A DNA stretch of 54,301 bases from Clostridia bacterium. GTDB taxonomy: Bacteria; Bacillota; Clostridia; Christensenellales; Borkfalkiaceae. Each line of letters starts with the position of its first letter. The first letter of the stretch is position 1. The position numbers and the translations under genes were made by a program. This document shows positions 42,485 through 50,712 of the stretch, one piece after another. The DNA lies in assembly GCA_017621735.1 (NCBI GenBank), contig JAGASM010000002.1:1-54301 (forward strand). Reading direction: 5' to 3'. The notes under the pieces were generated by a model. The model was given only the letters and a program-made list of their open reading frames with translations, was not told the origin of the DNA and searched no databases.

Positions 42485-43336
42485 TTAACTTTCTTGCGAA
42501 TTTTTCTCCCCGTCGTCCTTTGCGCCCGACTTTTTGAAACCGACTTGGTCGAGGGAGAAATCGCGGTACAAAAGCGCGCCGTCCTTTTCAATTTTTACTT
42601 TGACTTCCATCTTCAGCATATTGACGGAAACGACCGCGCCGTTTCCTTCCGGCGTTTGCACGGTGCTCCCCACTTTGGGCATCTTCTTAAATGCCTCCGC
42701 GTAATATTCGTTTTCGTACGCAAGACAGCACATCAACCGCCCGCAAAGCCCGCTGATTTTGCCGGGATTCAAAGAGAGTCCTTGGTTTTTTGCCATTTTA
42801 ATGCTCACCTTTTGGAACTCGGGCAAGCATCCCGCGCAACAGCATTCTCTTCCGCACGGCGCGATTCCGCCGAGCATTTTCGTTTCGTCGCGAATGCCTA
42901 CCTGACGCAACTCGATGCGAATGCGGAACACGGACGCAAGGTCTTTTACAAGGTCGCGGAAGTCAACGCGGTTTTCCGACGTAAAGTAGAAGATCACCTT
43001 GCTTCCGTCAAAGGTAAATTCGCAATCGATGAGTTTCATTTCCAACCCGCGCGCGCGGATTTTTTCTTTACAGATCGAAATCGCCTCCGGGCGCCGTTCT
43101 TCATACCGTTTTACCGCCGCCTCGTCCTTTTCCGTCGCCGCGCGAATGACCGGCTTCAACGGGGATACGAGTTCCTCTTCGGGGACCTCGCGTTCGGGAT
43201 CTACGACGATTGCATATTCAATTCCGCGGGACGTTTCCACCACGACCCCTTGCCCCTTTTTGAGCGTTTCTTTACAGGGGCGGAAGTAGTAAGGGCGGTT
43301 CCCTTTTTTGAATTTGATTACGACAACTTTTGCCAT
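42485..43336 (-). CDS. PSP1-domain protein (YaaT/RicT family)
   Basis: A 283-residue protein with the PSP1 domain and its conserved cysteine cluster (APCGRECCCAGC near 150, CGRLMCCLAYE near 190). Bacillus RicT/YaaT acts with RicA and RicF in RNA processing and sporulation signalling and carries Fe-S clusters. The start is ATG 43336 with GAGGAG; it overlaps the holB end by 19 bases. The order holB-yaaT matches Bacillus. Confidence 0.93.
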   Translation of the reverse strand: MAKVVVIKFKKGNRPYYFRPCKETLKKGQGVVVETSRGIEYAIVVDPEREVPEEELVSPLKPVIRAATEKDEAAVKRYEERRPEAISICKEKIRARGLEMKLIDCEFTFDGSKVIFYFTSENRVDFRDLVKDLASVFRIRIELRQVGIRDETKMLGGIAPCGRECCCAGCLPEFQKVSIKMAKNQGLSLNPGKISGLCGRLMCCLAYENEYYAEAFKKMPKVGSTVQTPEGNGAVVSVNMLKMEVKVKIEKDGALLYRDFSLDQVGFKKSGAKDDGEKNSQES

Positions 43337-44259
43337 TTCTTTTTCTCCTCTTCCATACGGATCGCCAACACGTGCGCACATTGCCCGAAGTTGGCGTTAA
43401 ATTTAATTTCTTTTTCCGCTTCCGTTACGTATTCAAGGGAAGCGACGAGCGCGCCGACGGGATATGCGTTTGCGACCTCGTTGACCGCTTGACTGTCTGC
43501 GGAAACGTACCGCGCGTTCCCCGTTTTTACCATAAGCGCGTCGCGCAAAATGAGGCGCACGGCGGAGAAAAACGCCTGTTTTTCCCCGTCTTTTCCGTCC
43601 CCTAAATTACGGCACGTCTTTTCCCGTTCCTTCCCGAGCAAAAATTCTTCCGCCAAGCGGAAACTCTTCCCTCCGCCCGAAAGCAGTTCTTCGGCGACCG
43701 AATAAATTCCGCCGCACGCGCTTGCGCTCTCTTCCTGCCGCCGAGCAGTCGGGAAATTGCGCAAAAGCGCCCGTTTGATCTGTTCTTCTTGAAAGGGCGC
43801 GACCTCCAACTTTTTCACGCGGGAAAGCACGGTGGGCAAAACGGAAAAATCCGCCGTCGCCCCCAAGAGGAAGAATACCCCTTGCGGAGGTTCTTCTAAA
43901 ATTTTTAACAACTTGTTTTGCACGCGTACGGACGCGTTGTGAAATTCGTCCAAAACGAACAGTTTTTTCTCCCCCTCCAAAGGGCGGAGCAAACTCTCTT
44001 CTACGATCGCCGCGCCGTCGTCAACGGTCAACTTCCCCCCGACGGAAGGAAAAAAACGGCACTCGGAATACCCCTCGGAAAGGACGAGGGATTCCTTTCT
44101 GCTATCGCCGTAAAAGTACGCCGTCGCGCATTCGCGAAGAAGGGCGCGCAAATACTTTGCGTCTGGAAATACGACGAGCGTGGCGTGCGAAAGTTCTCCT
44201 TTTTTTGCGTCCCGCAACAGCGTTTGATATGCAGTTGTCGATTGCAACAGTTCGCGCAC
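43318..44259 (-). CDS. holB: DNA polymerase III delta-prime subunit
   Basis: A 313-residue clamp-loader subunit. The AAA+ fold lacks a working P-loop, as usual for delta-prime. LFVLDEFHNASVRVQNKLLKILEEPP (split as DEFHNAS and LLKILEEPP) and the SRV sensor (VLSRVKKLEV) are present. The start is GTG 44259 with AAGGAGAG 5 nt upstream. Position before the PSP1 gene confirms the assignment. Confidence 0.9.
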   Translation of the reverse strand: MRELLQSTTAYQTLLRDAKKGELSHATLVVFPDAKYLRALLRECATAYFYGDSRKESLVLSEGYSECRFFPSVGGKLTVDDGAAIVEESLLRPLEGEKKLFVLDEFHNASVRVQNKLLKILEEPPQGVFFLLGATADFSVLPTVLSRVKKLEVAPFQEEQIKRALLRNFPTARRQEESASACGGIYSVAEELLSGGGKSFRLAEEFLLGKEREKTCRNLGDGKDGEKQAFFSAVRLILRDALMVKTGNARYVSADSQAVNEVANAYPVGALVASLEYVTEAEKEIKFNANFGQCAHVLAIRMEEEKKKWQKLS

Positions 44260-44280
44260 GCGCTCTCCTTTTTTCCGCGC

Positions 44281-45495
44281 TTATTCGTAGACGGAAATTT
44301 TACCTTCTTTTAACCCGAACGTATGCCCTGCCGTTTGCAGCGCTTTTACGGAGTCTTTTGTGATTTTTTCCCCTTCTTTGACGAGCGGAAGGCAAGGGGG
44401 AAACCGTCCCGCGTCTTTTGCACACGTTTTACCTACGGCGTCGGCAAGCGGAATCCATTGCGTCCGTCCGCTCTTTTCGCCGTTTGCATGCGCTCCATCT
44501 TGTACGGTCGTTCGAGGCAAACGAGAAAGTTCCTTCTCCAACCGTTTTAACCACCGCATTTTTGTACAAGGAGAAAGGTAAAACATCAAATAATTGCCGT
44601 CGTTGAATTCGCAGTAAATTCCCTTTTGCTCCAAATAGTTTTGTGCAACGTCCGAAAAATCACCAAACGGTACGACAATTTTCGTCCAGTCTTTGTTTGG
44701 ATATGCGCAGAGCCGCTGTTTCAGCCGTTTTGCCGCCTCTTCGAGCCTTTCGTTTTTCGGATACTTGACCGCCTCTTCCACGCTCGCCATAATCGGATAA
44801 GAAGGGGACGTCGTCCGAAAGAGTAAAACGCTTTCCTCTAAAAGGAGCGACCATTTTTCCGTCTTTGCGGAAACGACCGCTCCCTGCGTGAGCGCGGGCA
44901 ACGACTTGTGTACGCCGTCTACCCATATCGAGGCATATTCGCCCGCGTGTAATTTCGTCCCGTGCAAATGACTCCCGTGCGCCCCGTCGACGAGAAGGGG
45001 TTTTCCTTCCCTTTGGCAAATCGCCCTCGCGCCTTCTAAATCGGGAAAATTTCCATAATAGTCGGGCGAAGTCAGAAGCAGCGCGTCCGCTCGTTTCAAC
45101 CCCTTTTCCATCTCGTCCAAAGTGGGAGGCTGGGGGATCCCGTCCTTCGTTTTCGTCGAAAGGACGACCGATTCAAGTCCCGAAAGAATGCACCCGTTTT
45201 TTACGCTGACGTGCGACACGTCTGCATAAGCGACGGAAGTAGCCCCGCTTTTTTTGAGCGCATAGAGCATGGCATGCACCCCGCAAGTACTGCCGTCCGT
45301 CAAGAGAAAACTGCGGTTTGCGCCGAGGATTTTTCCGACGTCAATCTCCGCCCGCGCGAGCACGCCGTGTGGGGCGGAAAGGTTGTCCGAATAGGAAAGT
45401 TCGGTAATATCCGCTCCCTTCTTTTTATGCCCTGGCGTATGAAAGGACAGGTGCTTTTTTTGCCCGTCCAACATGGTGCGGATATGCCCTTTCAT
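44281..45495 (-). CDS. Orn/Lys/Arg decarboxylase-family PLP enzyme (YaaO-like)
   Basis: A 404-residue fold-type I PLP enzyme. LSFHTPGHKKKG, YSDNLSAPHGVL and the PLP-Lys segment DGVHKSLPALTQGA are conserved. It is shorter than the usual 450-490 residues, mainly in the C-terminal domain. It probably makes a polyamine precursor. In Bacillus yaaO lies upstream of tmk-yaaQ-yaaR-holB; here it directly precedes holB. ATG 45495 overlaps the preceding TGA. No strong Shine-Dalgarno is seen, so translation is likely coupled. Confidence 0.88.
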   Translation of the reverse strand: MKGHIRTMLDGQKKHLSFHTPGHKKKGADITELSYSDNLSAPHGVLARAEIDVGKILGANRSFLLTDGSTCGVHAMLYALKKSGATSVAYADVSHVSVKNGCILSGLESVVLSTKTKDGIPQPPTLDEMEKGLKRADALLLTSPDYYGNFPDLEGARAICQREGKPLLVDGAHGSHLHGTKLHAGEYASIWVDGVHKSLPALTQGAVVSAKTEKWSLLLEESVLLFRTTSPSYPIMASVEEAVKYPKNERLEEAAKRLKQRLCAYPNKDWTKIVVPFGDFSDVAQNYLEQKGIYCEFNDGNYLMFYLSPCTKMRWLKRLEKELSRLPRTTVQDGAHANGEKSGRTQWIPLADAVGKTCAKDAGRFPPCLPLVKEGEKITKDSVKALQTAGHTFGLKEGKISVYE

Positions 45496-46400
45496 GCTTG
45501 TACGTTCTCGTACGTTTCGGCAAGATAGCGAAGAAAGGTAACCGTTTCGTACTCCATTTCTCCGTTTCTGTCTTTGTTGTCAAACACAATCAAATTGATC
45601 GTGTTGCTCGCCGCCGTTCCGTCCTCGTTCAAATGGTACAAAAGGCGTGAAAGTCCGCTCATGCCCGTTCCGCCGACGCGAATGGCAACCGCTTGCGCCG
45701 TTGTTTCCCCTTCGGGCGTGAAGTAGGTGTGCGAAAAGAGCCCGCGTTCAAAGCAATCGTAAACGAAGCGCAAATCGTCGCGCAAGTCGTTCAACCGCGC
45801 GAATTCGCTTTCTATTCCCGCTTGAATTTGCGCGTCCCGTTTGAAGCGCTTGTCCTTTTCGTTGCGGATAAGAAAGGCTTGCTTTGCCTTTTCTTCGTCC
45901 AAATCGCCCGTGCGCCAATCGCCGAAAAATCCGTTCAAATATTCTTCGCACTCGGCGAAAAATTCTTCCGTATCCCGTCCGACGCCCGCGTAGTTGACGC
46001 AAAACGTCTTTAAGGCGGACGCCGTTTTCAGCGTGCCGTCCTCGTTCAAAATTTCGTTGTCCGAAATGAACATGACGTCCCCTTGCCCCGCAGCACGGCG
46101 CGCCGTGAACGCCTCGTTCGCATAGTCGTTTCCGCCGAACGCCTCAAACTCTACTTTGAGCGTTTCGTATGAGAGCGTTTTCGTCGTCTTTAACGTGTCG
46201 GCAATGAGGTTTGCGTCTTCCCCCGATTTCAAATCGGTATACGCGTAAACGGTAAAACATTGCGCGTTCGTGGGGCTGGTTGCAATCGTCGTAAATATGA
46301 CGAGGAACAAAAAGATCACGCCGATCGCCGCGGCGATAATTTTCATCCAATCGTAAGAAAGTTGGTTGGCAAGCCGTTGTTTTGTAATTCTTGCGTCCAA
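45492..46400 (-). CDS. Uncharacterised membrane-anchored protein
   Basis: 302 residues: one N-terminal membrane helix (about 20-42, IIAAAIGVIFLFLVIFTTIA) and an extracytoplasmic domain of about 255 residues. The pattern FTVYAYTDLKSGEDANL... GDVMFISDNEIL resembles the alternating strands of solute-binding-type folds, but I cannot name a family. The start is TTG 46400, fixed by AAAGGAG 7 nt upstream. It lies between lysS (terminator between) and the decarboxylase (4-base overlap). Confidence 0.8.
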   Translation of the reverse strand: MDARITKQRLANQLSYDWMKIIAAAIGVIFLFLVIFTTIATSPTNAQCFTVYAYTDLKSGEDANLIADTLKTTKTLSYETLKVEFEAFGGNDYANEAFTARRAAGQGDVMFISDNEILNEDGTLKTASALKTFCVNYAGVGRDTEEFFAECEEYLNGFFGDWRTGDLDEEKAKQAFLIRNEKDKRFKRDAQIQAGIESEFARLNDLRDDLRFVYDCFERGLFSHTYFTPEGETTAQAVAIRVGGTGMSGLSRLLYHLNEDGTAASNTINLIVFDNKDRNGEMEYETVTFLRYLAETYENVQA

Positions 46401-46415
46401 ATTTTACTCCTTTTT

Positions 46416-46446
46416 GAAAAGGGCACGAACGTCCGTCCGTGCCCTT
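46416..46446 (-). terminator. Terminator of greA-lysS
   Basis: Stem AAGGGCACG (46419-46427) with 46438-46446. The tail is TTTTC then AAAAAGG, leading straight into the next Shine-Dalgarno, so termination may be partial. Confidence 0.65.
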
Positions 46447-46452
46447 CCGCTT

Positions 46453-47949
46453 TTATTTTTTGGGTTTCATCGTGGGGAAGAGAAGAACGTCGCGAATGCT
46501 CGAATTGTCGGTTAACAGCATGACGAGGCGATCGACGCCGAAACCGAGCCCGCCCGTAGGAGGCAAGCCGTATTCGAGGGCGTTGATAAAGTCTTCGTCC
46601 ACTTCCGCGTTCGCGCCCTTTGCGCGTTTCGCTTCCACTTGTTTGACCATTCTTTGCTTTTGGTCGATGGGATCGTTGAGTTCGGAGAAAGCATTCCCCA
46701 TTTCCATGCCGTTGATAAAATATTCAAACCGCTCGGTCATGGTAGGGTCGGAAGGCTTGCGCTTTGCAAGCGGGGAAATTTCAACGGGATAATCGTAAAT
46801 AAAGGTGGGTTGAACGAGTTCCTTTTCAACGTATGCGTCGAAGAATTCCGCCAAGATATGTCCCTTCGTCTTCTTCCCGTCTTCCAACTCGATATGATGT
46901 TCTTTTGCAAGCGCTTGCGCTTCTTCGTCCGATGCGACCGTCGCAAAATCGACGCCCGAATATTTTTTGACGGCTTCCGTCATGGTAAGGCGTTCCCACT
47001 TGCTCATGTCGATGATCTTTCCTTGATAGGGAATTTGAAGCGTTCCGCAAACCGCTTGGGTTACGTGCTTGTACATGCCCTCGATAAAGTTCATCATATA
47101 TTCGTAATCGACGTACGCTTGGTACATTTCGATGGTGGTGAACTCGGGGTTGTGCGACGCGTCCATGCCCTCGTTGCGGAAAATTCTACCTACTTCGTAG
47201 ACCTTTTCAAAGCCGCCGACAATGAGGCGCTTTAAGTAAAGTTCCGTTTCGATGCGCAAGTACATGTCCAAATCGAGCGCGTTATGGTGCGTGCGGAAAG
47301 GACGTGCGTCCGCGCCGATTTCAAGCGTGAGGAGCACGGGCGTTTCCACCTCTAAATATCCGTGCGCGTCAAGATACGCACGAATTTCTTTCATGATTTT
47401 GGAGCGGCGGAAAAACGTTTCGCGCACGTCTTGATTCATGATCAAATCGACGTGGCGCAGGCGGTATTTCATGTCCTGATTGACGAGCCCGTTGTGCTTT
47501 TCGGGCAGGGGAATGAGCGCCTTGGAGAGCATTTCAAAATGCGTCGCATGAACGGTAATTTCTCCCGTTTGCGTTTTGAACACCGTCCCCTTGATTCCGA
47601 CGATATCGCCGATGTCGAAGTCTTTTTTGTACGCCATATAGACGTCTTCGCCGACGTCTTGACGGGTTACGTAAATTTGGAGCGTTCCGTTTTTATCGGA
47701 AATGTGAGAAAAAGACGCCTTTCCCATAACGCGGCGGGACATCAAACGCCCTGCGACGGAAACTTCTTTTCCTTCCCACGCTTCAAAATTTTCCTTGACC
47801 GACGCGCTGTCCGCGGTAACGTCGTACTTGGTTTTCAAATAAGGGTTGTTCCCCTCCGACGTGATCTTCGCGAGTTTTTCGCGGCGAATGCGCGCTTGTT
47901 CGGCAAGTTGTTCCGCTTCCTGCTCTTGCGTTAAAATCTTTTCTTCCAT
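46453..47949 (-). CDS. lysS: Lysyl-tRNA synthetase, class II
   Basis: A 498-residue LysRS attaching lysine to its tRNA. The N-terminal OB-fold (VSVAGRLMSRRVMGKASF near 62-80) binds the anticodon. Class II motif 2 is GRIFRNEGMDASHNPEFT and motif 3 is GLGFGVDRLVMLL. Segments near motif 1 differ slightly from common LysRS (IGADARPF, IETELYLKRL where GGA-ARPF and IAPELYLKRL are usual). It follows greA by 8 bases with GAGAGG upstream; a greA-lysS operon is a common arrangement. Confidence 0.97.
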   Translation of the reverse strand: MEEKILTQEQEAEQLAEQARIRREKLAKITSEGNNPYLKTKYDVTADSASVKENFEAWEGKEVSVAGRLMSRRVMGKASFSHISDKNGTLQIYVTRQDVGEDVYMAYKKDFDIGDIVGIKGTVFKTQTGEITVHATHFEMLSKALIPLPEKHNGLVNQDMKYRLRHVDLIMNQDVRETFFRRSKIMKEIRAYLDAHGYLEVETPVLLTLEIGADARPFRTHHNALDLDMYLRIETELYLKRLIVGGFEKVYEVGRIFRNEGMDASHNPEFTTIEMYQAYVDYEYMMNFIEGMYKHVTQAVCGTLQIPYQGKIIDMSKWERLTMTEAVKKYSGVDFATVASDEEAQALAKEHHIELEDGKKTKGHILAEFFDAYVEKELVQPTFIYDYPVEISPLAKRKPSDPTMTERFEYFINGMEMGNAFSELNDPIDQKQRMVKQVEAKRAKGANAEVDEDFINALEYGLPPTGGLGFGVDRLVMLLTDNSSIRDVLLFPTMKPKK

Positions 47950-47957
47950 AATGCCTC

Positions 47958-48425
47958 TCAGTCGATTTTGACGATTTTAAGCGTATAGTCGCCGCCCGGC
48001 GCCTTTACCGTTACGACGTCCCCTTCTTTATGAGTAAGGAGCGCTTTTCCGATAGGGGATTCGTTGGAAATAATGTTTTCGATTGCGTTTGCCTCCGTCG
48101 TCCCAACGATGCTGTACGTTACTTCTTCTTCCAAATCGTCGTCGTAGACGGTAACCTTCGAGCCGATGTGTACGGAAGAATTATCCGCAATCTCTTCGAT
48201 GATGACGGCGTTTTTCACCTTGTATTCAAGATCTGCAATCTCCGCTTCGTTGGAAGATTGCTCGCTCCGCACCGCTTCGTATTCCGCGTTTTCGGAAAGA
48301 TCGCCGTGGCTTCTCGCCTCTGCGATTCTTTCAACGATCTCTGCGCGTTTGACCATTTGAAGGTATCTTAATTTTTCTTTTGCCTTTTCGTATCCTTCTT
48401 GCGTCATAGGAAACTGATCTGCCAT
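47958..48425 (-). CDS. greA: Transcription elongation factor GreA
   Basis: A 155-residue factor that stimulates transcript cleavage in backtracked RNA polymerase. The N-terminal coiled coil carries the acidic tip RSHGDLSENAEYEAVR (near 38-53), and the C-terminal FKBP-like domain ends in ISNESPIGKALLTHKEGDVV. AAGGGG lies before the ATG. It is transcribed with lysS from a consensus promoter with a leader of about 85 nt that contains a long hairpin. Confidence 0.97.
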   Translation of the reverse strand: MADQFPMTQEGYEKAKEKLRYLQMVKRAEIVERIAEARSHGDLSENAEYEAVRSEQSSNEAEIADLEYKVKNAVIIEEIADNSSVHIGSKVTVYDDDLEEEVTYSIVGTTEANAIENIISNESPIGKALLTHKEGDVVTVKAPGGDYTLKIVKID

Positions 48426-48462
48426 GTCTTTACCCCTTCGCTTTTCGCGTTACTATACAATA

Positions 48463-48503
48463 AGACGACCGTGATTTCCACAAGGAAACCACGGCTTTCG
48501 TCT
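48463..48503 (-). promoter_or_regulatory. Leader hairpin of greA-lysS
   Basis: AGACGA (48463-48468) pairs with 48498-48503, and CCGTGATTTCC (near 48469-48479) pairs with GGAAACCACGG (48484-48494) with one G-T. The stem is about 17 bp with a small internal loop. It is followed by TTATTGT rather than a clean T-run, so it may be an attenuator or a 5' stabilising element. Confidence 0.6.
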
Positions 48504-48513
48504 AACTGTGCTT

Positions 48514-48542
48514 ATTATACCTTATTTTATAGCGTTTGTCAA
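48514..48542 (-). promoter_or_regulatory. Sigma-A promoter of greA-lysS
   Basis: TTGACA (48537-48542), a 17-nt spacer and TATAAT (48514-48519) on the minus strand: a perfect consensus. Confidence 0.9.
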
Positions 48543-48597
48543 CTCACTTTCCGCTATCTTTGTCTTTTTCCCTTTGGAAAGGAAGTTTTTCCGCATT

Positions 48598-49770
48598 TTA
48601 ACCTTTTAATTCGTCCACAAACCGCCCGATGCGTTCTACCGCCTCGGTAAGTTGTGCCATGCTCGTTGCGTACGAACAGCGGATATGCTCTTCGCCGCAC
48701 GTCCCGAACGCGCTCCCCGGCACGACGGCGACCTTTTTCGCATACAGCAGTTTGTTTGCAAACTCTTCCCCTGTAAGCCCCGTCTTTTTCACCGACGGAA
48801 ATACGTAAAACGCTCCGCGCGGTTCAAAACAGGTTAACCCCATTTGATTAAAAGAATTGACGAGGAACCGACGGCGCCGATCGTATTCGTCCCGCATTTC
48901 CTCAACGGACGCAAACCCGTCCGAAAATCCCTCCAAAAGCGCGGCAAACGCTGCGTGCTGCCCCATGCGCGGCGCACACAAAATAGAATATTGATGGATT
49001 TTCAGCATTGCGCGGTCAATCTCTTCGGGCGCGCAAACAAAGCCGACGCGCCAACCCGTCATCGCAAACGCCTTGGAAAATCCGTTCAAGAGAACGGTGC
49101 GTTCCGCCATTTCGGGCAAAGAGGCAACGGAGCAATGCTTTCCACCGTACGTGAGTTCGGCATAAATCTCGTCGGAAATTACCAAAAGGTCGTATTTTTT
49201 GATAACGGGTACGATTTTTTCTAACTCTTCCCGCGTCATGATCCCGCCCGTCGGGTTGTTTGGATAAGCGAGAATGACTGCTTTTGTCTTGGGCGTAATT
49301 GCCTCTTCGAGCAATTCGGGCGTCAATATAAATCCGTTTTCCGCGCGACATTTTACGGAAACGGGCACCCCTCCGCAAAGGGAAATAATCGGCGCATACG
49401 AAACGTACGCGGGATCGGGCACCAAAATTTCGTCCCCCTCTTCGCATACGGCGCGCAGGGTAAGATCGATTCCCTCGCTTGCGCCGACGGTAATAATCAC
49501 CCGATCGGCGGGGTAAGATACGTCAAAGCGCTCTTTTAAGTATTTTGAAATCGCTTCGCGCAATTCGGGCAATCCGCGGTTTCCCGTATACTGGGTGTAT
49601 CCCCGCTGCAAGGATCTGATTGCCGCATTGCGAACGTCCCACGGCGTGACGAAATCCGGCTCGCCTACCCCCAAGGAGATAGCGTCCGGCATCGTCTGTA
49701 CGATATCGAAATACTTTCTGATTCCGCTCGGTTGTAAAACGCGTGCGCGCTCGTTGATAAAACTTCTCAT
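48598..49770 (-). CDS. Class I/II PLP aminotransferase
   Basis: A 390-residue fold-type I aminotransferase of the aspartate/aromatic group. SLGVGEPDFVTP, YPNNPTGG (near 169), ISDEIYAELTY, the PLP-Lys in LNGFSKAFAMTGWRVGF (near 236) and the C-terminal Arg (HIRCSYATS) are intact. The amino acid is not predictable. Its ATG overlaps the TGA of the Lrp-type regulator, a common pairing in Clostridia. Confidence 0.93.
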   Translation of the reverse strand: MRSFINERARVLQPSGIRKYFDIVQTMPDAISLGVGEPDFVTPWDVRNAAIRSLQRGYTQYTGNRGLPELREAISKYLKERFDVSYPADRVIITVGASEGIDLTLRAVCEEGDEILVPDPAYVSYAPIISLCGGVPVSVKCRAENGFILTPELLEEAITPKTKAVILAYPNNPTGGIMTREELEKIVPVIKKYDLLVISDEIYAELTYGGKHCSVASLPEMAERTVLLNGFSKAFAMTGWRVGFVCAPEEIDRAMLKIHQYSILCAPRMGQHAAFAALLEGFSDGFASVEEMRDEYDRRRRFLVNSFNQMGLTCFEPRGAFYVFPSVKKTGLTGEEFANKLLYAKKVAVVPGSAFGTCGEEHIRCSYATSMAQLTEAVERIGRFVDELKG

Positions 49771-50258
49771 GGTTGAATGGAAAGCCTGCGCTCTTCGTCG
49801 GCGTTCTTCGTCAATGCGCCTTCGATTTTATACTTCTTTAAGATAAAGTGCGTCGCCGTGGAAAGGACGCAGTCGAACGTGGAAATCCGCTCGGACACAA
49901 AACGGGAAATGCTGCGGAGCGATTTTCCCTCGATGATAACGGCAAAGTCGTACGCGCCGCTCATCAAATACAAACTCTTGACCTCTTTATGGCGGGCGAT
50001 CTGCTCGGCGACGCCGTCAAAGCCGAATCCCTTTTGCGGGGTAACCTTGACCTCGATAAACGCCTCGACGAGTTCGTCTTCCTCCCGCTCGTAATTTGCG
50101 ATGGCGGCGTATTTTACAATGACTCCGCGCGCTTCCAAAGAATGAATGCACGCCTGTACCCTTTCTTCTGTTTCGCCAAGCATCACCGCTATTTTCGCCG
50201 CGGAATAACGGCAGTCCTCGTTTAAGATTGCAAGAACGTCTTTTTCTAACTTTTCCAT
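49767..50258 (-). CDS. Lrp/AsnC-family transcriptional regulator
   Basis: A 163-residue regulator with an N-terminal winged helix (about 1-60, CRYSAAKIAVMLGETEERV) and a C-terminal AsnC ligand-binding domain (VEAFIEVKVTPQKG, LYLMSGAYDFAVIIEG). It probably senses an amino acid and controls itself and the downstream aminotransferase gene. ATG 50258 has GGAGGAAAAC upstream; an in-frame ATG at 50282 has none. The promoter is divergent from a plus-strand gene. Confidence 0.92.
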   Translation of the reverse strand: MEKLEKDVLAILNEDCRYSAAKIAVMLGETEERVQACIHSLEARGVIVKYAAIANYEREEDELVEAFIEVKVTPQKGFGFDGVAEQIARHKEVKSLYLMSGAYDFAVIIEGKSLRSISRFVSERISTFDCVLSTATHFILKKYKIEGALTKNADEERRLSIQP

Positions 50259-50293
50259 CGAGTTTTCCTCCGCCTTTTGCATGATTATGCTTT

Positions 50294-50322
50294 ATTTTAA
50301 CCGAATTATGAATGATTGTCAA
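50294..50322 (-). promoter_or_regulatory. Promoter of the Lrp-aminotransferase operon
   Basis: TTGACA (50317-50322), a 17-nt spacer and TAAAAT (50294-50299) on the minus strand. Confidence 0.85.
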
Positions 50323-50328
50323 TAATAT

Positions 50329-50357
50329 TTGCTTTTTTGCTCGGAATTTTGTATAAT
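50329..50357 (+). promoter_or_regulatory. Promoter with start site at an ATG
   Basis: TTGCTT (50329-50334), a 17-nt spacer and TATAAT (50352-50357). An ATG begins at 50364, again seven bases past the -10 box. Confidence 0.72.
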
Positions 50358-50363
50358 ATGAAT

Positions 50364-50621
50364 ATGTTTCGTATTTGGGCAAAAGTCCTCAAAGAGGACC
50401 ATATCGAAAAACAAACGGTTTACGAACGGGAAGAACGGTTTACCTATTCTTCTTTTTTTCGCTATCTTTCGGATATTTGTACGGAGTTGGACGTCCCTAC
50501 CCCCGTTCTTTTGAAACCGCACGTCTTTGCTTATGCAAAGTTCAACCACGTTAACTTCACCCCGCGCGATTTTATGGAAGAAGTTTCTTTCGATAAACTC
50601 GTTTTGGAAAATATTTTATAG
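50364..50621 (+). CDS. Conserved clostridial small protein, probably leaderless
   Basis: 85 residues beginning MFRIWAKVLKEDHI. The core (FFRYLSDICTELDVPTPVLL, FNHVNFTPRDFMEEVSFD) resembles an uncharacterised protein often seen in Clostridia; no enzyme or membrane motif is present. An alternative ATG two codons earlier (50358) touches the -10 box, so it is unlikely to be the start. No Shine-Dalgarno is present. Monocistronic with its own terminator. It ends in TAG, rare in this window. Confidence 0.8.
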   Translation: MFRIWAKVLKEDHIEKQTVYEREERFTYSSFFRYLSDICTELDVPTPVLLKPHVFAYAKFNHVNFTPRDFMEEVSFDKLVLENIL

Positions 50622-50630
50622 AAAACTCAC

Positions 50631-50659
50631 AAAAGGCGTTCTTTTGAACGCTTTTTTTT
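50631..50659 (+). terminator. Terminator of the small conserved gene
   Basis: Stem around GGCGTTC with GAACGC, loop TTTT, and eight T after it. Confidence 0.82.
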
Positions 50660-50712
50660 GTGGAAAATTTGTGCAATTTCTATCGGTTTCTATCTCTTGC
50701 GCGCTTACTTAT

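Noticed and set aside
46453..48545. T-box leader for lysS
   Set aside because: lysS is second in an operon with greA, and the leader lacks the specifier loop and the conserved T-box sequence.
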